Source: Glycomyces artemisiae (GTDB lineage Bacteria; Actinomycetota; Actinomycetes; Mycobacteriales; Micromonosporaceae). From it: DNA of 64,000 nucleotides. The notes beneath the pieces are model-generated. The model was not told where the DNA came from. It did no database searches and saw only the letters and a list, made by a program, of their open reading frames with translations. Within the stretch, counting starts at the first letter, position 1. Each line of letters starts with the position of its first letter. The translations under genes and the position numbers were made by a program. Positions 24,606 to 32,835 of the stretch are shown in pieces. The stretch covers positions 87,861 to 151,860 of the forward strand of contig NZ_PVTJ01000013.1 in NCBI RefSeq assembly GCF_003002955.1, in the 5' to 3' direction.

Positions 24606-24633
24606 TTGCTATCTGCGTAATTGCGAATATACG
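24606..24633 (+). promoter_or_regulatory. Promoter of the metal ATPase, probably overlapping the ArsR operator
   Basis: TTGCTA (24606-24611), a 16-bp spacer and TATACG (24628-24633), immediately before the cluster of ATGs. The AT-rich sequence with TGCG/CGCA half sites around the -10 box suits an ArsR-type operator. The short distance implies a leaderless or nearly leaderless mRNA. Confidence 0.5.
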
Positions 24634-26571
24634 ATGATGCGCATGTTCGCTTCCATGTTCCGGCTGCCCGACGTGCGGTGGGCCGCCCTGGCGCTGGCCT
24701 GCTTCGGCGTCGGCGCCGCCGCCCAGTTCGCGGGCGCGCCCGCCTGGGCGTGGCTGCCCGCGTACCTCGCCTGCTACCTCGCGGGCGGCTGGGGCCCGGC
24801 GTGGGAGGGGATCAGCGCACTCGCCAAGCCGCGCTTCGAGGTCGACCTCCTCATGGTCATCGCCGCCGTCGCCGCGGCCGCGATCGGGCAGTGGTTCGAC
24901 GGCGCTCTGCTCATCGTCATCTTCGCGACCTCCGGCGCCCTCGAAGCCGTGCTCACCGAGCGCACCGCCGACTCCGTGCGCTCCCTCCTCGAACACGCCC
25001 CCGACCGGGCCGTGCGCCTCAGCGACGGCCGCGAGGAGACCGTGGACGCGGCCGACCTGGCCCCCGGCGACACCGTCCTCATCCGCCCCGGCGACCGCGT
25101 GCCCGCCGACGGCACGGTCACCGCGGGGGAGTCCGAGGTCGACGAGTCGACCCTCACCGGCGAGGCCCTGCCCGGCCGCAAGGCCGTCGGCGCGCAGGTC
25201 CTCGCGGGCACTGTCAACGGCACCGGCGCGCTTGAGGTCTGCGTGGACCGCGCCAGCGCGGACTCCGTGCTCGCCAGGGTCGCCCGCCAGGTCGAGGAGG
25301 CCTCGGAGGCGAAGTCCAAGACCCAGTTGACGATCGAGCGCGTCGAGCAGCCTTACTCGCTGATCGTGGTCGCCGCGACCCTCGCGCTCCTCGCGATCCC
25401 GCTGCTCACCGGGGCCGCGTTCGAGTCGACCCTGCTGCGCGCCATGACGTTCATGATCGTCGCCAGCCCCTGCGCGATCGTGCTCGCCACCATGCCGCCG
25501 CTCCTCGCGGCCGTCGCCCTCGCCGGGCGACGAGGCGTGCTCGTCAAGAGCGCCTTGATGATCGAGCGCCTCGCCGAGGTCGACCAGGCCGCCTTCGACA
25601 AGACCGGCACCCTCACCAACGGCCGCCCGCGCATCGAGCGCATCGAGGTTCTCGGCAGTGCGATCGACGGTGCTGTCGACGGCGACGGCGACGGCGGCCG
25701 TAGCGCCATCGACGGCGACGCCAGCGCCGGCGATGCGCGCCTGCGCCGCCTCGTCGCCGCCGCCGAGGCCCGCTCCGAGCACCCGTTGGGCCGCGTGCTC
25801 GCCGCGATCGGCGATGCGAACGGCGCCACGGACTTCCAAGCGGTGCCCGGCCGCGGCGTGCGCGCCCGCGTCGACGGCGCCGACGTCCAGGTCGGCCACC
25901 CGGTGCTCCTCGACGACGCCGAAGACGACCCCGCGGCCCGCCGCCTCGTCGCCGAGCTCGAATCGCAGGGCCTCACCGTCGCGGTCGCCGTGGCCGACAA
26001 GCGCCCGATCGGCGTCATCGGCCTCACCGACACCGTCAGGCCCGAAGCGGCCCAAGCGGTCGCCGCGCTCGAAGCGCGGCTCGGCTCCAGCGCCCGCCTG
26101 CTCACCGGCGACCACCCGGCCGCCGCCCGCCGCGTCGGCGCCGCGGTCGGCATCGACCGCGTCGACGCGACCCTCCTGCCCGGCGACAAGGCCGACCGGC
26201 TCGCCGGGACCCGCACCCTCTACTGCGGCGACGGCATCAACGATGCCCCCGCCCTCGCGGCTTCGCACGTCGGCGTCGCCATGGGCGGGACCGCCTCCGA
26301 CCTCGCCCTGCAATCGGCCGATGTCGTCCTGGTCGGCCAGCGCCTGACCGCGCTTCCGGCCGCGGTCGACCTGGCGCGCAAGGCGAAGCGCGTCGCCACC
26401 GCGAACCTCGTCTTCGCCGCCGCGGTGATCGCCGTCCTCGCGACCTGGGACCTCGTGGGCGACCTCCCGCTCGTCCTCGGCGTCGCCGGGCACGAGTTGT
26501 CGACAGTGATCGTGGGCCTCAACGGACTCCGCCTGCTCAGCGGCCGCCACTGGAAGGAGACGCGGGTCTAG
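24634..26571 (+). CDS. Heavy-metal P1B-4-type ATPase (CtpD/CzcP-like)
   Basis: 645 residues. Signatures: actuator ESTLTGEALP (175-180), transmembrane metal site ASPCAIVLA with SPC (278-280) instead of CPC, phosphorylation site FDKTGTLTNG (D322), SEHPLG, GDGINDAPAL, and a final-helix motif HELSTVIVGLNGLRLL. SPC plus a HExST motif defines the P1B-4 group, which exports Co, Ni, Fe or Zn rather than Cu. No N-terminal metal-binding domain. A Gly/Asp-rich insert (about 341-366, with a repeated SAIDG) lies between the P and N domains. The start could be 24634, 24637 or 24643; none has a ribosome site. Regulated by the divergent ArsR. Confidence 0.9.
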   Translation: MMRMFASMFRLPDVRWAALALACFGVGAAAQFAGAPAWAWLPAYLACYLAGGWGPAWEGISALAKPRFEVDLLMVIAAVAAAAIGQWFDGALLIVIFATSGALEAVLTERTADSVRSLLEHAPDRAVRLSDGREETVDAADLAPGDTVLIRPGDRVPADGTVTAGESEVDESTLTGEALPGRKAVGAQVLAGTVNGTGALEVCVDRASADSVLARVARQVEEASEAKSKTQLTIERVEQPYSLIVVAATLALLAIPLLTGAAFESTLLRAMTFMIVASPCAIVLATMPPLLAAVALAGRRGVLVKSALMIERLAEVDQAAFDKTGTLTNGRPRIERIEVLGSAIDGAVDGDGDGGRSAIDGDASAGDARLRRLVAAAEARSEHPLGRVLAAIGDANGATDFQAVPGRGVRARVDGADVQVGHPVLLDDAEDDPAARRLVAELESQGLTVAVAVADKRPIGVIGLTDTVRPEAAQAVAALEARLGSSARLLTGDHPAAARRVGAAVGIDRVDATLLPGDKADRLAGTRTLYCGDGINDAPALAASHVGVAMGGTASDLALQSADVVLVGQRLTALPAAVDLARKAKRVATANLVFAAAVIAVLATWDLVGDLPLVLGVAGHELSTVIVGLNGLRLLSGRHWKETRV

Positions 26572-26991
26572 CGCGCGTGCTCGCGGCGCGGCACGATCGC
26601 GGTCGCCGCGAGCGCCGCCCGCGCCGCAGTCACTTCGGGGCTCGTGACGCCACAAGGCCGCCACGGGCGCCGCCCTCGCCGCGTGCGCTGCGCTCCCGCC
26701 CATCGGCCTCCAGACCGATCGCTCCGCCGTGGCCGTCCCGCTCGCCGCACCCCGTGCCGTCGCCGCCGCGCTCGGCGGCCCCGTCATCGCCCGCGCCGGG
26801 TCCGCGCCGGATGCGTTCCTCGCCACATTCCCGGTCACCGGCGCCCTCGCCGTCCTCGGCCGGCCCTGGCAACGAGCCTGCGCGCCCGCACTCGACGCCC
26901 CCGGGACTGGCAAGGCTGTCGCATGTGGCCCCTATGATGACCGCCAACCCCTCCTGCCCGTCCCCCCGCACGAATCACGGAGCATCCGCCC
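26572..26991. other. 420-bp stretch without a convincing intact gene
   Basis: Codon-biased but not open from a plausible start. One frame (about 26648-26960, plus) reads VAVPLAAPRAVAAALGGPV...PDAFLATFPVTGALAVLG, which looks like the tail of a membrane transporter interrupted upstream by a stop; it may be a decayed fragment. The last 40 bases hold a GGAG site for the gene at 26992. No hairpin terminator was seen after the ATPase gene. Confidence 0.4.
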
Positions 26992-27975
26992 ATGACCTAC
27001 CCGCCCCCCGGCCCCTACGACCCCAACCAGGCCCAGGGCTACCCCCCGCCCCCGCAGCCCGGTTCCGCCCCCCAGCCCGGCTTCGGCGCCCAACCGCAGC
27101 CCGGCGGCTACAGCGCCCCGCCCCCGCCCTACGGGACGACCCCGCCCCCGCCGCCGCCCGGCTTCCCCGCGCCCCAGCAGCCCGGCCCCTACGGCGCGCC
27201 GCCGCCCATGCCCCCCGCGAACCGCGGCGGCGGCTTCATGGCGAAGGTCCTCAGCGTCATCGGCGTGATCGTCGTCGGCATCATCGTCGTGGTCGTCAAG
27301 GCCCTCATCCGCGACGCGGGCGACTCCAACGACACCAGCGACGCCACCTCGACCGACAACGCCACCGACACCGTCCTCACCGACGAGCAGATGGAGGCCG
27401 CCGAGGCCGCCGAAGTCGGCGACTGCATGACCCAGGCGACCGGCGGCACCGGCGACATGGTCGTCCCCTGCGACGACGCCACCGCGTTCTGGACCATCAC
27501 CCTCGTCTCCGACGACTCCGGCGCCGAGGTCGACATGTTCGGCGACCTCTCCGACACCGCCGTCGCCGGCACCGTCTGCGGCGAGGAGTACCTCGGCTGG
27601 ACCCCCGGCGAGCTGTGGAAGTCCTACCAGTACGTCTACACCGAGGAGATCGAAGGACTCGGCGGCCCGGTCGACTACTTCTACTGCGTCGAGGCCATCG
27701 ACAAGGAGGACGCCAACGGCGGCCGCCCCGTCACCCCCGACTCCGGCGACTGCACCGACGGCAGCCTCCTCACCTTCGACTGCGCCAGCCCCTCCGCCAC
27801 GTACGTGGTCGACGCCGTCGAGGTCTACAGCCCGCCGATCGACGAGCTCACCTTCGACTACACCACCGCCATCGGCGGCTGCCCCGACTCGGACTACTAC
27901 GCCACCCCGGTCAGCGTCGAGGAGAACTTCACCAGCATGGTCTACCTCGCCTATTGCAGCAGCGACAACGTCTGA
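26992..27975 (+). CDS. Proline-rich single-pass membrane protein with cysteine-containing ectodomain
   Basis: 327 residues. The first 80 are Pro/Gly/Gln/Tyr-rich (YPPPP, PPPPPG repeats) and cytoplasmic. One membrane helix follows (VLSVIGVIVVGIIVVVVKAL, about 84-103), then an acidic Asp/Thr linker and an extracytoplasmic domain of about 200 residues with nine cysteines (VGDCMTQA, MVVPCDD, GTVCGEEYLGW, YFYCVEA, GDCTDGSLLTFDCASP, GGCPDS, AYCSS). This layout is common in actinobacterial LppU/DUF4190-like surface proteins of unknown function, often with paired disulfides. GGAG is upstream of the ATG. Stands alone, followed by a hairpin. Confidence 0.75.
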   Translation: MTYPPPGPYDPNQAQGYPPPPQPGSAPQPGFGAQPQPGGYSAPPPPYGTTPPPPPPGFPAPQQPGPYGAPPPMPPANRGGGFMAKVLSVIGVIVVGIIVVVVKALIRDAGDSNDTSDATSTDNATDTVLTDEQMEAAEAAEVGDCMTQATGGTGDMVVPCDDATAFWTITLVSDDSGAEVDMFGDLSDTAVAGTVCGEEYLGWTPGELWKSYQYVYTEEIEGLGGPVDYFYCVEAIDKEDANGGRPVTPDSGDCTDGSLLTFDCASPSATYVVDAVEVYSPPIDELTFDYTTAIGGCPDSDYYATPVSVEENFTSMVYLAYCSSDNV

Positions 27976-27990
27976 CGCACCAGCGTCGAA

Positions 27991-28031
27991 GGGGGTGGTC
28001 CGCGGCTCGCGACGAGTCGCAGGCCACCCCC
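27991..28031 (+). terminator. Hairpin terminator
   Basis: GGGGGTGG (27991-27998) pairs with CCACCCCC (28024-28031); the inner part can pair partly. Followed by AAAT. Ends the proline-rich membrane gene. Confidence 0.6.
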
Positions 28032-28074
28032 AAATCCGTTGCGGAGAACGCCCGCCGGACCGAATACTCAGGGC

Positions 28075-28902
28075 GTGCAGAACTACGGCGTCCTCGCGAC
28101 CGACCTCGACGGCACCCTCCTCGACGACCGAAAACAGCTCTCCGAACGCAACCGCGCCGCCCTCCTCGCCGCCCGCGCGCAAGGCATCGCCGTGGTGGCC
28201 GTGACCGCCCGCATGCCCCGCGGCATCGACGCCATCCACGGCCTCGCCGAATCCGTCGACTACGCGATCTGCAACAACGGCGCGATCTTCTACGAACCCG
28301 CCACCGGCGCGATCGACCTGCGCCACACCATCCCCGCCCCCGACGTGATCGACCTCCACACCCGCGCCCGCAGCGCACTCCCGAATGCGCTGTTCATGAT
28401 CGAGACCGGCACTGAGATGTTCGCCGAAGGCACCGACCCCGCGGCCCGCGCCTACTACGGCGAGCCCTGGCACGGCGTCGACGCCCTTGATGACGTCCTC
28501 GCCGACCTCGAAGGCGTCGTGGAATACCGGGTCCAGGACCAGTCCATGGACGGCCCGGCGATCCGCGCGGCCCTCGACGGCATCGAGGCCCCCGGGATGG
28601 TCCGGTGGGCATGGGGCAGCTACCCGGTCCTGGAGTACAACGCCGAGACGGTGAACAAGGGCGCCGCGCTGGCCGAGTGGTGCGCCGAGCGGGGTTTCAC
28701 GGCCGAGGCCGTGATCGCCTTCGGCGACATGCCCAACGACGTCTCGATGCTCGCCTGGGCGGGCCGCTCGTACGCGATGGCCGGGGCGCCCGCCGACGTC
28801 GCCGCGGCGGCCGGTTTCCAGGCCGAGCCGAACCGGGACGACGGGGTCGCGCAGGCGGTCGAGGCGCTCCTCCGCGGTCCGGAGCCCGTGCGCGCCGACT
28901 GA
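28075..28902 (+). CDS. Cof-type HAD-superfamily phosphatase
   Basis: 275 residues from the GTG at 28075. Motif I is LATDLDGTLLDD (nucleophile Asp and acid/base Asp), motif II is in AVTARMPRG, the lysine is in VNKGAALAEWC and motif IV is AFGDMPNDVSMLAWAG. The large C2-type cap between motifs II and III identifies the Cof/YidA subfamily, which dephosphorylates sugar phosphates and nucleotides. No ribosome site; AATACT lies 6 bases before the GTG, so it may be leaderless. An ATG at 28039 would extend through the promoter. Monocistronic, followed by a hairpin. Confidence 0.9.
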   Translation: MQNYGVLATDLDGTLLDDRKQLSERNRAALLAARAQGIAVVAVTARMPRGIDAIHGLAESVDYAICNNGAIFYEPATGAIDLRHTIPAPDVIDLHTRARSALPNALFMIETGTEMFAEGTDPAARAYYGEPWHGVDALDDVLADLEGVVEYRVQDQSMDGPAIRAALDGIEAPGMVRWAWGSYPVLEYNAETVNKGAALAEWCAERGFTAEAVIAFGDMPNDVSMLAWAGRSYAMAGAPADVAAAAGFQAEPNRDDGVAQAVEALLRGPEPVRAD

Positions 28903-28920
28903 TCCTTGGCGGACAAGGGG

Positions 28921-28959
28921 ATCGGGCGGGACCCGGGTAGGAGTGAGGCCCCGCCCGAT
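28921..28959 (+). terminator. Hairpin terminator
   Basis: ATCGGGCGGG (28921-28930) and CCCGCCCGAT (28950-28959), perfect 10-bp stem with a 19-base loop, 18 bases after the HAD gene stop. Confidence 0.6.
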
Positions 28960-29148
28960 GAAGGGCGTTCAGCCGCCGACGGAGCCGCCGTCCGCGGCCG
29001 GACGCCCTGATTGGGAGGTGGGCCTTGGGCCTAAAGACCGGGCCGTATACGCCGAGTACATGCGGCGCGGGCGCCGACCGAGCCCTGGCACCGCCCGCCT
29101 ACCATCGGAGGCCCGACCAGATCCAGCCCGATGGGATGATGTCGCACT

Positions 29149-29940
29149 ATGCCCGGTCAAACACACAGCGGTCACCGCATGGTGTCGCGCGTCGGCGCCG
29201 TCGTCGAGCCCGAGCACATGGCGGAGATCGTCCGCAAGATGCGGATCATCGGCGCCAGCCTCGGGATCGCGCTCATCGCGGTATCCGTGGTCGTGCCGTT
29301 GATGAACGGCGGATTCGAGTGGACGGCCTACCACGGCTCGTCCTATCGCAGCAGCAGCGGGACCGGGTTGTCCTGGGAGGCCACGGGCCTCCTGGTCGGG
29401 GCCGTCTTCCTGGTCGGACCGCTCGCGACCGGATGGGCGTTCCGGCAGGGCGCCGGCGAGGTGCTCTATCTCGACGGGTCCCGCCTGACAGTGGTGCGGC
29501 CGGGGCGTCGCGCGCCCGAGGTCTTCGACCTCGCCCGCGCGCGGTCGGAGGTGCGGCTCGACAAGGTGCCCGGATCGAGCCCGGGCAGCGCGCAGGCGCG
29601 CGAGCAGGTCGGCAGCTACCGGCCGGTCCTGGTGCTGCACAACGAATCCGGCCGCGAAACGGTCATCGAACTCGCGAACCAGCGTTCGCGGGCGATGCGC
29701 TTGAGGCATGAGACCCGGATGTTCGAGGCCGCCATGCGGGTCACGTTCGACCCGGCGGTCGAGCAGACTGCGGGCCAGCTGCGCACGGTCCTGCGCTGGA
29801 CGAAGCTGCCGGTCATCCACGACGCCGCGCCCGACGCGATCCCGGCGAGCCCGGCAGACGCGGACTCCGGGCCGATTCCGCGCACCCCGGTCATCGAGGG
29901 CGTCGAAGGGCCGGAGCTTGAGATCACGGGCCGCCGCTGA
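29149..29940 (+). CDS. Membrane protein of unknown function
   Basis: 263 residues. Two hydrophobic segments, IIGASLGIALIAVSVVVPLM (about 33-52) and GLLVGAVFLVGPLATGWAF (about 82-100), flank a short Ser/Tyr-rich loop. A cytoplasmic domain follows with EVLYLDGSRLTVVRPG, VLVLHNESGRETVIELANQ and FEAAMRVTFDP, which resembles a PH-like or bPH fold. I do not recognise the family. The start is uncertain: ATG 29149 lacks a ribosome site, and ATG 29179 or 29218 are alternatives. Followed by a clear terminator. Confidence 0.65.
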   Translation: MPGQTHSGHRMVSRVGAVVEPEHMAEIVRKMRIIGASLGIALIAVSVVVPLMNGGFEWTAYHGSSYRSSSGTGLSWEATGLLVGAVFLVGPLATGWAFRQGAGEVLYLDGSRLTVVRPGRRAPEVFDLARARSEVRLDKVPGSSPGSAQAREQVGSYRPVLVLHNESGRETVIELANQRSRAMRLRHETRMFEAAMRVTFDPAVEQTAGQLRTVLRWTKLPVIHDAAPDAIPASPADADSGPIPRTPVIEGVEGPELEITGRR

Positions 29941-29985
29941 GCGGTCCGGCGAACGCCGCCGCACTGGACGGCGCGACTGAGCCGA

Positions 29986-30016
29986 CCGGTCCCGACTGCG
30001 CGGCAGCGGGGACCGG
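29986..30016. terminator. Two-tier hairpin terminator
   Basis: Outer CCGGTCCC / GGGACCGG and inner CTGC-GCG-GCAG pair, between convergent genes ending at 29940 and 30031. Confidence 0.7.
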
Positions 30017-30030
30017 CCGGCCGTGTCAGG

Positions 30031-31506
30031 TCATTCCCCCGAAGGCGCGGCGATCACGACGCCGCTCGGGAGCGGCGTCCCGAAGTTCGGGGTGCCGTTC
30101 GCGTTCCAGGTGATCGGCTGGACCCGGGTCTGCCGGGTCGAGCCGCAGCCTTGGGACGAGGTGGTGTTGCCGTGGTAGACGAGCCACTCCTCCGTGCCGT
30201 CGGGCGAGGTGAAGAACCCGTTGTGGCCCGGGCCGAACACGCCGCCGCCCTGCTGGAGGACCGGGGTCGCGGTCTTGGTCCACGACGACGCCGACAGCGG
30301 GTTCGAGCCGGTCAGTTCGAGCAGGCCGAGCTTGTAGTCCGGCGTGTTGCACGAGGACGCGGAGAACGTCACGAACGTGCGGCCGTTGTGCTGGAGCACC
30401 GCGGGCGCCTCGTTCGTCCTGCCGCCCTGGACCTCCCAGTTGTAGGTGGGCTGGGAGATGGTGACGTGCGAGCCGGTCACCGTCCACGGGTTGGACATCG
30501 CGGCGATGCGGATCGACTGGTCGGCGCCCACCCACTCCGACCACATCAGGTAGAGCGAGCCGTTCAGTTCGAGGTACGAGCCGTCGATGTTCCACTGGTT
30601 CGGCAGCGGCGTCCCCATGAACTCATACGGCCCCATCGGGGTCGAGGAGGTCGAGCGGAGCACGTGGAGCTTCTGGCCGTCGAAGTTCGTCTGCGAGTTC
30701 CCCGAGGTGTACATCAGGTACCAGGTGCCGCCGATGCGGTGGAACTCCGGCGCCCAGTGCGAGCAGCAGCGGCTGGCGGTGCCGCTGTCGTTCCACACGA
30801 CCGAGTCCGCGGCCGTCTTGAGGCCGTTGAGCGTCGTGGCGCGGCGCATCGTGACCGTGGAGTCCCAGGTCGTGGTCGACATGTAGTAGTAGCCGTCCCA
30901 GTACTCGATCCACGGGTCGGCCCCGTTGTCGCGCAGCGGGTTCGAGACCGTGGGCTCACCGGAGGCGGGGACCGCGGCGAGGCGCCACTTCTGGGCGTTC
31001 AGGCCGTTGTAGGTGTACTGCGAGATCCGCGCTCCGGCCGAAGTGGACCACTCCCACAGGTCGAGGGCCTTGCCGGAGAACCGGTTGATGAAGCTGAAGG
31101 TGCCGTCGGCGTGCTCGGTGACCGACCACTGCTGGTTGGTGCCGCCGAGGTCGGTCCACTGGGCGATCGTGGCGCCGTCGGCGGCGTTCCACTCGTAGAC
31201 CTCCAGCACCTGGCCGGAGTGCCGGGCCTCGATCTTGTAGTAGCCGCCGCCGACCGACACGAACCGGAACTGCTGGCAGGTGCACTGGTTCGGCGTGTAC
31301 TGGTTGAGGAGGGCCCCGGCCGTGGTCGAGGCGTTCTGGATGTCGAGGGCGAGCCCGGAGTGGGCGCTCGTGACGGTGAACCAGGTGTTCGTGGTGATGG
31401 CGGCCTTGGCCGGGGTCGCCGTGGCGACCGAGAGGCCGAAGGCCGCGAGGGCCGCGATTATCGCGGTCGCGAGCAGGGCCCGGCCGCGAGTGAGGGTCGT
31501 GGACAT
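30031..31506 (-). CDS. Secreted GH43 arabinan-active enzyme with N-terminal ricin-type CBM13
   Basis: 491 residues. A signal peptide (LLATAIIAALAAFGLSVATATPAKA) is followed by a ricin beta-trefoil (about 37-175) with the QxW-type repeats FRFVS, NQQWSV and AQKWRL. The GH43 five-blade propeller follows from NPLRDNGADPWIEYWDGYYYMS (catalytic-base Asp), with SHWAPEFHRIGGTWYLMYT, WNIDGSYLELNGSLYLMWSEW (pKa Asp region) and TNEAPAVLQHNGRTFVTFSASSC, whose Glu is the acid. The SASSC and PGHNGFFTSPDG blocks are typical of alpha-L-arabinofuranosidase or exo-arabinanase subfamilies. It lies 15 bp downstream of a GH43 endo-arabinanase, so the pair would cut arabinan to arabinose. Confidence 0.88.
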   Translation of the reverse strand: MSTTLTRGRALLATAIIAALAAFGLSVATATPAKAAITTNTWFTVTSAHSGLALDIQNASTTAGALLNQYTPNQCTCQQFRFVSVGGGYYKIEARHSGQVLEVYEWNAADGATIAQWTDLGGTNQQWSVTEHADGTFSFINRFSGKALDLWEWSTSAGARISQYTYNGLNAQKWRLAAVPASGEPTVSNPLRDNGADPWIEYWDGYYYMSTTTWDSTVTMRRATTLNGLKTAADSVVWNDSGTASRCCSHWAPEFHRIGGTWYLMYTSGNSQTNFDGQKLHVLRSTSSTPMGPYEFMGTPLPNQWNIDGSYLELNGSLYLMWSEWVGADQSIRIAAMSNPWTVTGSHVTISQPTYNWEVQGGRTNEAPAVLQHNGRTFVTFSASSCNTPDYKLGLLELTGSNPLSASSWTKTATPVLQQGGGVFGPGHNGFFTSPDGTEEWLVYHGNTTSSQGCGSTRQTRVQPITWNANGTPNFGTPLPSGVVIAAPSGE

Positions 31507-31520
31507 GGGTCGCTTTCCGT

Positions 31521-32585
31521 TCAGTTGCCGTTGAGGACGGGCCAGCCCGCCGAGTTCCATTCGATCCGCTCGATGTCGAGCGTGAAGCCGCCGTTCGATC
31601 CGTACGCGTGGTAGGCCATCAGGCCGCGGTGGATCGACTGGCCGCCGGCGGCGACGTTGTTCCCGTACGCGCCCAGCACGACCGTGCCGCCGCCGTTGCG
31701 CATGTCCACTCCGGACGCATCGACGAACGGCCCGGTGGGGGAGGCGGACCGGCCGACGGTGATCTTGTACGTCGAGTCCGCTCCGGCGCAGCACGTGCCG
31801 ATCGAGGTGAACAGGTAGTAGTAGCTCCCGTGCTTGGTCATCGAGGGCGCTTCGATACCGCCGCTCTTGGTGGCCAGGCGGATCGGGGTCGCTCCCGAGG
31901 CGGGCTTGCCGGAGGGCCAGTCGAGCTGGATCGTGTGGATGCCCTGCCACCAGGACCCGAAGACCATCCAGTGGCGGCCGGAGTCGTCGACGACGATGTT
32001 CGGGTCGATCGCGTTGTAGGCGTTGCCGTTGTAGGACTGGAAGACCGCGCCCTTGTCGGTCCAGCCGTAGCCCGGGGCCGACGGGTCGAGAGTCGGGCTC
32101 GTGGCGAGGCCGATCGCCGAGCGCTGCGAGCCGAACGTGGAGGCCGCGTAGTAGAGGTAGTAGAGGCCCTGCGCGGCGTCGTAGTGGATTTCGGGCGCCC
32201 ACAGGTTCGTGACGCCGGGGATCTGCTGGGTGATCCACGCGGGCTTGGCGTTCCAGACGGTGCCGATGGACTGCCAGGTCCGGCCGCCGTCGGTGGACCG
32301 GCGGATCGATGGCGTGCCGCCGCCGAAGCGCTCGTCGCCCGTGGCGAAGACGTACCAGGGCTCGCCCGCGCACCCGGCCCACAGGGCGGGGTCGTGGGCG
32401 CCGAGGCTGCCGCCGACCGAGGGCGGCTGGGCCGGAGCGCAGTCCTGCCGCGCTGTGATGTCGGCGTTGGCGTTCGCGTTGACGAGCATGAATGTGGCGG
32501 CGGTTGTCAAGGCGGCGATCAGCACGGCGAGCGCGGCGGTGAGCCGCCGCCTCCGCCCCGTGCGGACGGTGGTCTCGGTTCTCAT
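31521..32585 (-). CDS. Secreted GH43 endo-1,5-alpha-L-arabinanase
   Basis: 354 residues. The signal peptide (RRRRLTAALAVLIAALTTAATFMLVNANANA) precedes a single GH43 propeller. Conserved points: SLGAHDPALWAGC (catalytic-base Asp), NLWAPEIHYDAAQGLYYLYYA, YNAIDPNIVVDDSGRHWMVFGSWWQGI (second Asp) and GIEAPSMTKHGSYYYLFTS (general-acid Glu), then the GTCCAGADSTYKI segment. Closest to subfamily 5 endo-arabinanases. First gene of a two-gene operon with the ricin-GH43 enzyme. GGAG lies upstream of the ATG. Exported by Sec to attack arabinan side chains of pectin. Confidence 0.9.
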   Translation of the reverse strand: MRTETTVRTGRRRRLTAALAVLIAALTTAATFMLVNANANADITARQDCAPAQPPSVGGSLGAHDPALWAGCAGEPWYVFATGDERFGGGTPSIRRSTDGGRTWQSIGTVWNAKPAWITQQIPGVTNLWAPEIHYDAAQGLYYLYYAASTFGSQRSAIGLATSPTLDPSAPGYGWTDKGAVFQSYNGNAYNAIDPNIVVDDSGRHWMVFGSWWQGIHTIQLDWPSGKPASGATPIRLATKSGGIEAPSMTKHGSYYYLFTSIGTCCAGADSTYKITVGRSASPTGPFVDASGVDMRNGGGTVVLGAYGNNVAAGGQSIHRGLMAYHAYGSNGGFTLDIERIEWNSAGWPVLNGN

Positions 32586-32691
32586 TGGTGGACTCCTTCT
32601 GCCCCTGTGTGAGGGAGGGGCGGCCGAGTCGGGGCCGGGTGCGGTACCGGGTGACGCTCGGCCGTCGAGGACTGGATCTGTCTTGATATTT

Positions 32692-32709
32692 GCGTATGTC
32701 GATATACGC
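32692..32709. promoter_or_regulatory. Dyad upstream of the arabinanase operon
   Basis: GCGTAT-GTCGAT-ATACGC, in an AT-rich patch (32680-32765) about 110 bp before the arabinanase start. A candidate operator for an arabinose- or arabinan-responsive regulator not encoded here. Confidence 0.5.
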
Positions 32710-32793
32710 GTAGACAGGCTAACCGAGTTTTACCGCTAACACAAGGATTTTCTACAACGTTGCATTCTGTGGTTCACCGGTCCACGGAACGCA

Positions 32794-32827
32794 GCAGGCC
32801 GCCGTCCCGACCGGGACGGCGGCCTGC
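32794..32827 (-). terminator. Strong hairpin terminator
   Basis: Perfect 16-bp stem GCAGGCCGCCGTCCCG with a 2-base loop, 9 bases beyond the stop of the minus-strand SDR at 32836. Confidence 0.75.
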
Positions 32828-32835
32828 GCTGCGGG

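Noticed and set aside
26572..26991. A gene in the 420-bp gap after the metal ATPase
   Set aside because: The best frame has no start with a ribosome site and is cut by a stop; at most a decayed remnant of a transporter.
27001..27240. CCG/CCC-rich repeats in the 5' part of the 26992 gene as a DNA repeat array
   Set aside because: They encode an in-frame Pro/Gly/Gln tail with varied codons, common in actinobacterial membrane proteins.
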